From assembly GCA_964624585.1 (NCBI GenBank), contig CAZUXE010000026.1:1-21371 (forward strand): a DNA stretch of 21,371 nucleotides. Reading direction: 5' to 3'. Numbering within the stretch: the stretch's first letter is position 1; every line of letters starts with the position of its first letter. Both the position numbers and the translations under genes were made by a program. Of this stretch, positions 14,518-20,425 are shown one piece after another. The notes under the pieces are model-generated. The model did not search any database, was not told the DNA's origin, and saw nothing but the letters and a program-made list of their open reading frames with translations. Origin of the DNA: CAZUXE01 sp964624585. Lineage in GTDB: Bacteria > Hydrothermota > Tepidihabitantia > B3-TA06.

Positions 14518-15094
14518 AAAAGATAATCCAAGATTAGGTCGACCAAGGGCGCATCGAAAGGCATTGGTTCAATCGTTAGTACGTTCCTTGTTTCTCTACG
14601 ACCGTATTCAAACTACTCTTACAAAAGCGAAGGCTGCTCAAAGAATGGCCGAACGTTTAGTTAATAGAAGCCTGAAAAATGATTTAGCGGCGAAGCGTTA
14701 TGCTTATTCGCACCTAAACGATCATTCCTTAGTTAAAGTTCTTTTCGACGATATAAGACCTCGTTTTGACGATAGAAAGGGCGGCTTCACCAGAATATTC
14801 ATATTGGGTAATCGCCTTGGTGACGGAGCCCAGTCAGCTGTCTTAGAGATGGTTGTTAAGGGTGAGAGTAAGGACAAGGATAATAAAAAAACCACCGTAG
14901 GCAAAAAGGCTGTTCTAAAAACTAAATCTGCTTCAGAAAGTAAAACTAAAGATAAAAAACAGACAAAATCTACCAAAACTTCAAATAAAACAGAGACTAA
15001 GGCTAAGGCAAAAACTAAAACCGCTGTCAAGAATACTGAAAAAAAGAAAGCAGCAGCTACAAAATCAAAGAAAGCAAAAGCTAAATCAGACTAA
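14507..15094 (+). CDS. rplQ: 50S ribosomal protein L17 with long lysine-rich tail
   Basis: ATG 14507, inside the end of rpoA, gives a 195-residue protein starting MRHKKDNPRLGRPRAHRKAL. Residues 1 to about 118 are a complete L17, a tunnel-exit-face protein, with TTLTKAKAAQRMAERLVN, the GGFTRIFILGNRLGDGA segment and AVLEMV at the end. Family members usually stop there. Residues about 119-195 are low-complexity Lys/Ala/Thr/Ser/Glu, for example KKTTVGKKAVLKTK and KTETKAKAKTKTAVKN, resembling histone-H1-like tails. The frame is intact, and panD starts directly after the stop, so the tail is real. Confidence 0.95.
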   Translation: MRHKKDNPRLGRPRAHRKALVQSLVRSLFLYDRIQTTLTKAKAAQRMAERLVNRSLKNDLAAKRYAYSHLNDHSLVKVLFDDIRPRFDDRKGGFTRIFILGNRLGDGAQSAVLEMVVKGESKDKDNKKTTVGKKAVLKTKSASESKTKDKKQTKSTKTSNKTETKAKAKTKTAVKNTEKKKAAATKSKKAKAKSD

Positions 15095-15439
15095 ATGTTA
15101 CGCCCTTGTCTTCAAGCTAAGATTTATCCGCTTGTCGTAACTGATAAAAATATTGAATATGACGGTAGTTTAGGTTTGTCACCTGCATTGATGAACGCTG
15201 CTGATTTAATCCCCGGGCAGGTGATTCAGGTCGTCAACTTAAATAATGGATCACGTTTTGAAACTTATCTGATTGAAGGTGAAGATGGCTTTTGTGTTCT
15301 GAATGGCGGCGCTGCCAGATTAGGCGAAGTAGGTGATCGCTTGATTGTTATGGCTTTCGTTTATCTTGAGGGTAGTGAAACTTTTGAGCCGCGGATTATT
15401 AAAGTGGATTCTAATAATTTGTTTCAGGAGAAGCAGTGA
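15095..15439 (+). CDS. panD: Aspartate 1-decarboxylase proenzyme
   Basis: PanD makes beta-alanine from L-aspartate for pantothenate and CoA. The 114-residue proenzyme self-cleaves at a Gly-Ser bond to form an N-terminal pyruvoyl group on the alpha chain. Here the site is Gly24-Ser25 in EYDGSLGLS, with Lys9, Tyr22, Arg54 and Tyr58 at their canonical positions and an NGGAARLG segment matching the NGAAARL motif (one substitution). The C-terminus has the usual GDRLIVMAFV strand. Length is a little short of the 117-127 norm. The ATG directly follows the rplQ stop without a gap, so it belongs to the same transcript. The 3' end overlaps the next gene by 4 bases (GTGA). Confidence 0.95.
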   Translation: MLRPCLQAKIYPLVVTDKNIEYDGSLGLSPALMNAADLIPGQVIQVVNLNNGSRFETYLIEGEDGFCVLNGGAARLGEVGDRLIVMAFVYLEGSETFEPRIIKVDSNNLFQEKQ

Positions 15440-16386
15440 CAATTCTTATCCTTGCCGCAGGCAAGGGGAAAAGAATGAATTCAAATTTACCCAAGGTGTT
15501 ACATCCACTTCTTGGGCGTTCCATGATATCGCATATCATACGGACGGTGCTGTGTTTTTCGCCTGAAGAGATAATGGTAGTGGTTAGTCCTGATAACTAT
15601 CAGTTTATCAGGGAAGAGCTAGGTGATGAAGGTATAAGATATATTCGCCAACCTGAACCTGCTGGAACTGCCGATGCGGTGAAAAGATGCGCTAGTTTAG
15701 TGAAAACCAGACGAACGATGGTTCTTTGCGGTGATGTTCCCCTACTACGTTCGCAAACTCTTTTGGATATGATTGATTTACATCAGTCACGTGCTGCAAG
15801 CGCGACCTTGCTTTCAACAGATTTAACAAATCCTACCGGTTACGGACGAGTAGTACGTAACGGTGATGGAAGTGTATCACGAATAGTAGAGCATAAGGAT
15901 GCCACTAAGCAGGAACGATTGATCCGCGAGATAAATTCAGGTACGTATATATTTGAATCACGGATACTTTTTGATTTGTTGGAGAAAATCAAACCCAGTC
16001 AGGCGACCGGTGAATATTATTTAACCGACGTAGTAGCAATGATTGTGGCTTCTGGAGCGCGGGTTGAAGCCTTGAAGATTGATGATAGTGATGAAGTCAT
16101 GGGAATAAATGATAAGGCTGCATTGAAAAGGGCGGAAGATATTTTTAGAAATAGGCTCCTTGCCGTATGGCGTGAGCAGGGCGGTAAGATTCATAATTCC
16201 AATATGATATTTGCAGATAGTGATGTAACGGTTGGCGCTGGAGCGCAGATAACAGGTGAGGCTGTTCTTAGGGGGAATACCCATATTGGTTCCGGTTCTA
16301 GAGTTGGTCCTTCTGTTCAGCTTGAAGACACAGTAGTTGAAGGGAATAATTTGCTCAAGGGGGTAGGATTAAAAAAGTCCTTATAG
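15436..16386 (+). CDS. GlmU-like nucleotidyltransferase lacking the acetyltransferase half
   Basis: The 316-residue product starts with GTG 15436, overlapping the panD stop. Residues 1 to about 225 are a full GlmU-type uridylyltransferase, making UDP-GlcNAc or a related NDP-sugar: LAAGKGKRM (6-14) with LPKVLHPL, QPEPAGTADAV (72-82), the metal-binding CGD (Asp100), YGRV (136-139), EHKDA, the EINSG asparagine (Asn168) and GIND (Asn225). After about residue 255 only a few left-handed beta-helix turns follow (VTVGAGAQI, THIGSGSRV). GlmU normally has about 450-460 residues, so the acetyl-CoA catalytic part is missing. Glucosamine-1-phosphate acetylation would need another enzyme, or the substrate differs. 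Its 3' end carries a slippery A AAA AAG and overlaps the next frame. Confidence 0.9.
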   Translation: MTILILAAGKGKRMNSNLPKVLHPLLGRSMISHIIRTVLCFSPEEIMVVVSPDNYQFIREELGDEGIRYIRQPEPAGTADAVKRCASLVKTRRTMVLCGDVPLLRSQTLLDMIDLHQSRAASATLLSTDLTNPTGYGRVVRNGDGSVSRIVEHKDATKQERLIREINSGTYIFESRILFDLLEKIKPSQATGEYYLTDVVAMIVASGARVEALKIDDSDEVMGINDKAALKRAEDIFRNRLLAVWREQGGKIHNSNMIFADSDVTVGAGAQITGEAVLRGNTHIGSGSRVGPSVQLEDTVVEGNNLLKGVGLKKSL

Positions 16387-16793
16387 CTGTTCTGATAATT
16401 CTTGTTCTTGGGGCAGCTGCTTCGGTGCTTTATTACCTTGTATTCCGAAGTGAAAAAGAGGTGCTTGAGGATGTTGTGGATAGTCCAATCAGGATTGAAA
16501 TTCTCAATGGTTGCGGAGTTGCAGGAGTTGCAGGTCGAGTGCGCGTTTATCTTAGAGAAAGGGGATATGATGTTCTTTCTACCGGTAATGCTAAAGGGCA
16601 TTTTGAAAAGACCTTGATTATTGAAAGGAAAAGTTCGCGTAACAGTAACGCCCGTCGTTTGGCTCGTACCCTTAAGTGTGACGAACAGTTCGTTACTCGG
16701 TTTTTGGATTCACTTTCTTCCGTATCTGTTACTTTAATAGTGGGTGATGATTATACTAACTATCTTCCCGATAGCCTGGAGGCGATTCAATGA
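16368..16793 (+). CDS. Membrane-anchored LytR_C-domain protein (start uncertain)
   Basis: In the -1 frame relative to the upstream glmU-like gene, an open frame runs from after TAA 16347-16349 to 16793. From ATT 16368 it reads IKKVLIAVLIILVLG then AAASVLYYLVF, a clear membrane helix preceded by lysines. A compact domain follows: IRIEILNGCGVAGVAGRVRV, YLRERGYDVLSTGNA and SVTLIVGDDYT, the fold of the LytR/CpsA/Psr C-terminal domain (LytR_C), probably extracytoplasmic. No ATG, GTG or TTG lies upstream of the helix; the first GTG (16425) is inside it. Translation may begin at ATT 16368 (141 residues) or by frameshifting from the upstream gene. LytR_C genes next to rsfS are a familiar arrangement. 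Function is unknown beyond a likely envelope role. Confidence 0.8.
   Translation: MKKVLIAVLIILVLGAAASVLYYLVFRSEKEVLEDVVDSPIRIEILNGCGVAGVAGRVRVYLRERGYDVLSTGNAKGHFEKTLIIERKSSRNSNARRLARTLKCDEQFVTRFLDSLSSVSVTLIVGDDYTNYLPDSLEAIQ
16371..16377 (+). promoter_or_regulatory. Candidate -1 ribosomal frameshift site (A AAA AAG)
   Basis: In the glmU-like frame the codons are TTA AAA AAG, so the heptamer A AAA AAG is phased exactly as in E. coli dnaX. A purine tract AAGGGGG (16357-16363) lies 7 bases upstream. Downstream, 16385-16394 can pair with 16409-16418 (10 pairs, four of them G-U, 14-base loop), starting 7 bases after the heptamer. The zero-frame stop TAG is at 16384-16386. A -1 slip enters the LytR_C frame. 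This is an inference from layout; no expression evidence is available. Confidence 0.45.
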
Positions 16794-17131
16794 AGTTATC
16801 TTCAGCGTTTGCTAAAAAGATATGCAGAACCCTAGAAAACAAGAAGGCGGAGAACATTAGAATCCTTGACGTGCGGAAGTTGTCTGGCGTTACGGATTTC
16901 TTTGTTTTTGCTTCTGCCTCTTCAACTGTACATAATAGAGCTTTGGCAAAAGAGCTTCGTGGAAAATTGAAAAAAGACTGGGGTCTTCATCATATGGAAG
17001 GTGTAGAAGGAGGAGATTGGATTCTTATAGATTTTATTGAAGTTATCGTTCATTTATTTCTTCCAGAAACAAGAGAGTTCTATGCACTGGAAGACTTATG
17101 GGGCGATGCTAAAGAAGTTAATTATAAATAA
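16790..17131 (+). CDS. rsfS: Ribosome silencing factor RsfS
   Basis: The 113-residue protein belongs to the RsfS/YbeB/Iojap family, which binds L14 on the large subunit and blocks subunit joining when nutrients are scarce. Signature stretches are ENIRILDVRKLSGVTDFFVF, SSTVHNRALAKELRGKLK and GGDWILIDFIEVIVHLF with REFYALEDLWGDA at the end. The ATG overlaps the preceding gene's TGA (ATGA). No nadD is present in this window, though nadD often precedes rsfS elsewhere. It is the last gene of the uninterrupted cluster; the next gap is 62 bases. Confidence 0.96.
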   Translation: MKLSSAFAKKICRTLENKKAENIRILDVRKLSGVTDFFVFASASSTVHNRALAKELRGKLKKDWGLHHMEGVEGGDWILIDFIEVIVHLFLPETREFYALEDLWGDAKEVNYK

Positions 17132-17136
17132 AAAGC

Positions 17137-17164
17137 TTGACAACTGTAAGGAAATTCGTATTTT
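17137..17164 (+). promoter_or_regulatory. Putative sigma-70-type promoter for the ptsN-like gene
   Basis: A perfect -35 hexamer TTGACA lies at 17137-17142, followed after 16 bases by TATTTT (17159-17164), which matches the -10 consensus at 4 of 6 positions. It lies in the only sizeable gap (62 bases) between rsfS and the EIIA gene and ends about 30 bases before the GTG start. No terminator is visible between rsfS and this site, so readthrough from the ribosomal cluster is also possible. Confidence 0.55.
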
Positions 17165-17193
17165 AAAGATATCGTCGGTACAAAGGAGGATCA

Positions 17194-17649
17194 GTGAAGC
17201 TGCACACAATGCTTAAACCCGAGCGGATAAATCTTTCTTTGGAGGGTAGCAGTAAAGAAAAAGTATTGGAAGAGTTGGTAGAACAAATTCGAGAAGAAAA
17301 GGATTCAAACCTTTTAGTTTCTACGTTATTAAAACGGGAAGAGTTAGGTTCTACCGGCATAGGCAAAGGAGTAGCTATACCTCATGGTCGCTCTCTTGTT
17401 GTCGATAAACTTGAGTTGCTGGTTGGAAGGTCTGAGAAAGGCGTTGATTTTAATGCCATTGACAATAAACCAGTGCATCTTTTCTTTCTCATTGTTGCAC
17501 CCCCGCAAGATCCCGGGAATCAGTACTTGATAACCCTTGGAAGGGTTGCGGTAGTATGTCAGCAATTACTCAAACGCAACGCCTACCAAAAGCCTCAAAC
17601 ACCAGAGGAGTTTATTGAGCTTGTAAAAGAAATAGAGGAAAACCTCTGA
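17194..17649 (+). CDS. PTS EIIA type-2 domain protein (PtsN/fructose family)
   Basis: This 151-residue single-domain protein resembles EIIA of the fructose/nitrogen PTS. His64 in AIPHGRS is the phosphorylatable residue, preceded by the typical LLKREELGSTGIGKGVAIP. GVDFNAIDNKPVHLFFLIVA and the P-x-D-P-G-N-QYL helix also match. The start is GTG 17194 behind an excellent AAAGGAGG site. No EI, HPr or EIIBC partner is encoded here, so a regulatory role rather than sugar uptake is plausible, but that is inference. Its TGA stop overlaps the next ATG. Confidence 0.88.
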   Translation: MKLHTMLKPERINLSLEGSSKEKVLEELVEQIREEKDSNLLVSTLLKREELGSTGIGKGVAIPHGRSLVVDKLELLVGRSEKGVDFNAIDNKPVHLFFLIVAPPQDPGNQYLITLGRVAVVCQQLLKRNAYQKPQTPEEFIELVKEIEENL

Positions 17650-17999
17650 TGTCAGATGACTTAAAAACTTTATTGGAATTACAGCATCTTGATTATATGA
17701 TTAAAGATTGGCGAAACAGTGAAATGCGTAAGGAGTTTCAAAAGATAGGATTCAAGACTTCCGATGAAAACCCTGTTGAAATGCTGTTAAAGAAACGGGA
17801 AGAACTCTTAAAGCGAATTAATCCCCATTTATACCAGTCGTATCAGCGTATTCTTGATAGATATAAGGACTGGGCGGTTGTTCCGGTTCTGAACGGTTTT
17901 TGCGGTGGATGTTTCAGTAAGGTGCCAACCGAATTATCAAGTCAAAGAAATGTAGTAAACAATTGCCCCAATTGCGGAAGGTTTATTTACTGGGATTAA
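17649..17999 (+). CDS. Short C4-type zinc-ribbon protein
   Basis: The 116-residue product ends in a four-cysteine ribbon: Cys85 and Cys88 (FCGGC) and Cys106 and Cys109 (NCPNC), followed by GRFIYWD. This resembles the C4 zinc ribbon of COG1579 proteins, whose ends read C-x2-CG-R-x-LY/IY. Those proteins usually have about 240 residues with a long antiparallel coiled coil; here the region before the ribbon is only about 80 residues, charged and helical (for example LLKKREELLKRI). The molecular function is unknown; nucleic-acid or protein binding is possible. The gene overlaps the EIIA stop and is 4 bases from the next gene. Confidence 0.75.
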   Translation: MSDDLKTLLELQHLDYMIKDWRNSEMRKEFQKIGFKTSDENPVEMLLKKREELLKRINPHLYQSYQRILDRYKDWAVVPVLNGFCGGCFSKVPTELSSQRNVVNNCPNCGRFIYWD

Positions 18000-18003
18000 A
18001 ATA

Positions 18004-18510
18004 TTGACCGTAAATTTATATTTAAATAACCGTAGCATACGGCGGCTAATTGTATGGTTAATATTGCTTTATTTAATTGCTGTTGTAGCAGCTTGTAAAA
18101 ACGTCAGTCAGTCATCTGATGCAAAATCAGAAACTAAGGTAGTAAAAATCCAAATGGGTGCAGAAACCGTAAGTTTGGAAATTGCGGCTGATGAGGAATC
18201 TGTAGCAAAAGGACTTATGAATCGCGAGCGCCTTGAGAATAACAGCGGAATGTTGTTCGTATTTCCGTATGAAGGTATATATCCTTTCTGGATGAAAAAT
18301 ACAATAATTCCCCTATCCATCGCATTTGTTAATAGTTACGGTATAATAATTGATATTCAAACAATGCAGCCGCTTGATACGCTAACTCATTATGCTCCTG
18401 ACTTACCATTTAGATACGCCATAGAGATGGATTCAGGTTGGTTTTCTCTAAATCACGTAAAATCTGGAGATACTTTGCAAATTCCTTATATTCCCTGGGG
18501 TTCACCCTAA
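18004..18510 (+). CDS. DUF192 family lipoprotein
   Basis: The product has 168 residues from TTG 18004. The N-terminus carries arginines (RSIRRL), a hydrophobic stretch and a lipobox VVAAC with Cys31, so it should be a lipid-anchored exported protein. The rest is a DUF192 domain: KGLMNRERLENNSGMLFVFP, the conserved FWMKNT and IPLSIAFVNSYGIIIDI, with the end RYAIEMDSGWFSLNHVKSGD. DUF192 has no established biochemical activity. The TTG is the first start after the previous stop and retains the signal sequence. A ribosome-binding site is not obvious, which fits coupling to the gene 4 bases upstream. Confidence 0.85.
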   Translation: MTVNLYLNNRSIRRLIVWLILLYLIAVVAACKNVSQSSDAKSETKVVKIQMGAETVSLEIAADEESVAKGLMNRERLENNSGMLFVFPYEGIYPFWMKNTIIPLSIAFVNSYGIIIDIQTMQPLDTLTHYAPDLPFRYAIEMDSGWFSLNHVKSGDTLQIPYIPWGSP

Positions 18511-18597
18511 CCCTATTTATTTTAATAACACGAATTTGACATAACGGTGTAAAACGGTAAGCTTCGGTGTTCTTGAATTTATTTTCGGAGGAATTAT

Positions 18598-19242
18598 ATG
18601 CACAAAATTGTAGATTTAGCTAGTGAAGAAAGCCTGCTGGCGCACAATAGGGAATTAGCGGAGAAGATTCATAAACAGTTGCAGGAACGAGGCATACGTT
18701 CCATTGATTTTATGGGAGCCATTGGAGCAGGGAAGACAACTATTCTAGAGAAGCTTTCCGCTCGTCTTAAAAGTCGTTACCAAATATCCGTACTTGCTGG
18801 TGATTTAACCACTACTATTGACGCCGACCGTATAGGGGCGCACGGGGTTGAAACCCTGCAAATTAATACAGGTAAGGAGTGTCATTTGGATGCCCATATT
18901 ATATCCCATCAGCTTGGAAAAATTCATCCTGATACTAACCTCCTTTTTATTGAAAACGTAGGTAATCTGGTTTGTCCGGCTGATTTTCCTTTGGGAACCG
19001 ATTTTAGAGTTGTTGTTGTTTCGGTTACTGAAGGGCCGTATATGGTCAAAAAGCATCCATATATTTTTGCAGAGGCCGATGTTGCCGTAATCAATAAAAA
19101 GGAACTTGCTCAATCTATGGAAGTTTCAATTGACGAATTGATTGACGATATTCATTCGCTGAATCCAGAACTTCAGGTTGTAGTGATTTCGGCGCGGAAC
19201 GAAGAAGGACTCGATACCCTTATACAAGCCCTTAGACTTTAG
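18598..19242 (+). CDS. hypB: Hydrogenase/urease nickel incorporation GTPase HypB
   Basis: HypB is the GTPase that, with HypA, inserts nickel into [NiFe]-hydrogenase (or supports urease). The 214-residue protein has a P-loop GAIGAGKTT at 40-48, Asp69 and Asp75 in the switch region, metal-site residues Cys95-His96 (ECHLDAH), NVGNLVCP with Cys126 and an NKKE base-recognition variant of NKxD. It lacks the N-terminal CxxCGC nickel motif and the His-rich stretch of some HypBs, so it is the short archaeal-like form. ATG 18598 sits behind CGGAGGAA. HypA follows after 6 bases. No other hyp or hydrogenase gene is in the window. Confidence 0.95.
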   Translation: MHKIVDLASEESLLAHNRELAEKIHKQLQERGIRSIDFMGAIGAGKTTILEKLSARLKSRYQISVLAGDLTTTIDADRIGAHGVETLQINTGKECHLDAHIISHQLGKIHPDTNLLFIENVGNLVCPADFPLGTDFRVVVVSVTEGPYMVKKHPYIFAEADVAVINKKELAQSMEVSIDELIDDIHSLNPELQVVVISARNEEGLDTLIQALRL

Positions 19243-19248
19243 TGGCTT

Positions 19249-19638
19249 ATGGCTCATGAGATGACTATTGCTCACGGACTTGCGAAGGCAATTCTAAAAG
19301 GAGCAGAGCGTGAAAGAGCAGTTAAGGTTACCGGTATTGAAATAGAATTCGGTCAATTGACTTTCTTAAACATCCAACAAGTGGAATTCTGGCTAGTTGA
19401 GCTTCTTAAAGAAAGTATTGCCGTTGATGCCAATATAAACACAAGAGAAATACCTGCCAAGGTTCATTGCTCTAAATGCTCCTATGAAGGTCCGCTTGCC
19501 GTAAAAGACGACCCTATTCTGCACATGAACTTACCTGTATTTGCTTGTCCGAAATGTGGAAAGGGGGCGCTTGAGATTCTTGAAGGTAGGGATTGCATAG
19601 TTAAGTCAATAGAGATACTTCAATCTGAGGATGATTAG
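19249..19638 (+). CDS. hypA: Nickel metallochaperone HypA (MAHE N-terminus)
   Basis: HypA delivers nickel to the hydrogenase large subunit with HypB. The 129-residue protein has the zinc site CSKC and CPKC (Cys74, 77, 100, 103) and the C-terminal GRDCIVKSIEI strand. The usual start Met-His-Glu, whose amine and His2 bind nickel, is Met-Ala-His-Glu here. After removal of Met (expected when Ala is second) the mature end would be Ala-His-Glu, restoring His at position 2. The region between the zinc knuckles is fairly long at 22 residues. ATG 19249 lacks a clear ribosome-binding site, consistent with coupling to hypB. Confidence 0.93.
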   Translation: MAHEMTIAHGLAKAILKGAERERAVKVTGIEIEFGQLTFLNIQQVEFWLVELLKESIAVDANINTREIPAKVHCSKCSYEGPLAVKDDPILHMNLPVFACPKCGKGALEILEGRDCIVKSIEILQSEDD

Positions 19639-19916
19639 TTTTATCTGAGATTAACGCACTGGATGTAAAATCCTGTAAAAGTATTTGAGTTTTATAAAAA
19701 AAGCGAGCGAGACTATTTGCCTCGCTCGCGGGAGGGGTTGATGGTTAGGGGAGGGCAATTCTTAATTCTACTTAAATTATAGGACGCAGTTAGGGGGCGT
19801 CAAGGTTGCAATGTTCTATGCGAATCAAATTTAGGGAATTGAGACTAATCGTTAAATCCGAAAATATCTTTAAGGAATTCTGCAAACAGTAGAGTTTAGG
19901 ACGGTTAAAAGTAAAG
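19639..19916. other. Convergent intergenic region between hypA and the rubrerythrin-type gene
   Basis: This 278-base gap separates genes pointing towards each other. It contains the minus-strand terminator at 19696-19729 and otherwise no coding frame, tRNA or repeat that I can recognise. The part between the terminator and the minus-strand stop (19730-19916) would form a long 3' untranslated region of the rubrerythrin-type message. Confidence 0.6.
19696..19729 (-). terminator. Rho-independent terminator of the minus-strand gene
   Basis: A perfect 9-base-pair inverted repeat GCGAGCGAG (19703-19711) and CTCGCTCGC (19721-19729) encloses a 9-base loop. Read on the minus strand it is followed by seven T residues (complement of A 19696-19702), as an intrinsic terminator requires. 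On the plus strand, downstream of hypA, no T-tract follows the stem, so it is oriented for the rubrerythrin-type transcript although it lies 188 bases beyond that stop. Confidence 0.85.
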
Positions 19917-20405
19917 CTAAGCGCCCCAGTGGATGGCCGGGTCGAATCGATCATAGTCTTCTATTTCTAAAGCGGCATTATATTCGGTTTCCAAAAGAGT
20001 ATAATGAGTTAACTCCATTGCAGCCATGTACTTAAGTATCGATTTAGCCTTTGCCTCATCCACTCGTTCAGCCATTGCTTCATAAAAGAGCTTTGCATCT
20101 TCTTCGGTTTGCATTGCTGCCTTTAGGGCATCAGATATATTCCCGCCATCTTCAGGTTTCCAGCCCGGAACAGGTGCAAGCGATTCTTGCGATACAGGAT
20201 TTTCGGTTTCAAATTTCTGCTTAAAAAGTCCGCGGAGCATTATTTCGTGTTTTTTCTCTTCTGCAGCCAAGAACTGCATTTTTTCCTTAAGGACGAAGTT
20301 CTTGGTATTTTTAGCAATATCGGCATATATGCTTTGAGCCTCAATTTCCGCCTTAATGGCCATACCGAAAAGTTCCTCTAAGCTATGATGATTTTCAGCT
20401 TTCAT
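19917..20405 (-). CDS. Rubrerythrin-type ferritin-like diiron protein (no rubredoxin domain)
   Basis: The 162-residue protein has the two E-x(n)-E-x2-H half-sites of a ferritin-like diiron four-helix bundle: Glu20, then Glu50-x2-His53 (EEKKHE), and Glu101 or Glu102, then Glu131-x2-His134 (MELTH). It resembles rubrerythrin-family COG1633 proteins, associated with peroxide reduction or iron handling in anaerobes and microaerobes. No CxxC rubredoxin module is present at either end. The ATG at 20405 is behind AAGGAG on the minus strand. The gene is monocistronic between its own promoter and terminator. The exact reaction cannot be assigned from sequence. Confidence 0.88.
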   Translation of the reverse strand: MKAENHHSLEELFGMAIKAEIEAQSIYADIAKNTKNFVLKEKMQFLAAEEKKHEIMLRGLFKQKFETENPVSQESLAPVPGWKPEDGGNISDALKAAMQTEEDAKLFYEAMAERVDEAKAKSILKYMAAMELTHYTLLETEYNAALEIEDYDRFDPAIHWGA

Positions 20406-20425
20406 TATGTCTCCTTGTAGTTAAA

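Noticed and set aside
16371..16793. GlmU truncation as a simple frameshift error hiding the acetyltransferase half
   Set aside because: The alternative frame downstream encodes a membrane helix and LytR_C domain and shows no hexapeptide repeats, so no single-base correction restores a full GlmU.
18536..18564. TTGACA at 18536-18541 upstream of hypB as a promoter
   Set aside because: The -35 is perfect, but at spacings of 16-18 bases the only candidates are poor -10 hexamers (AAGCTT, TAAGCT), so I did not annotate a promoter.
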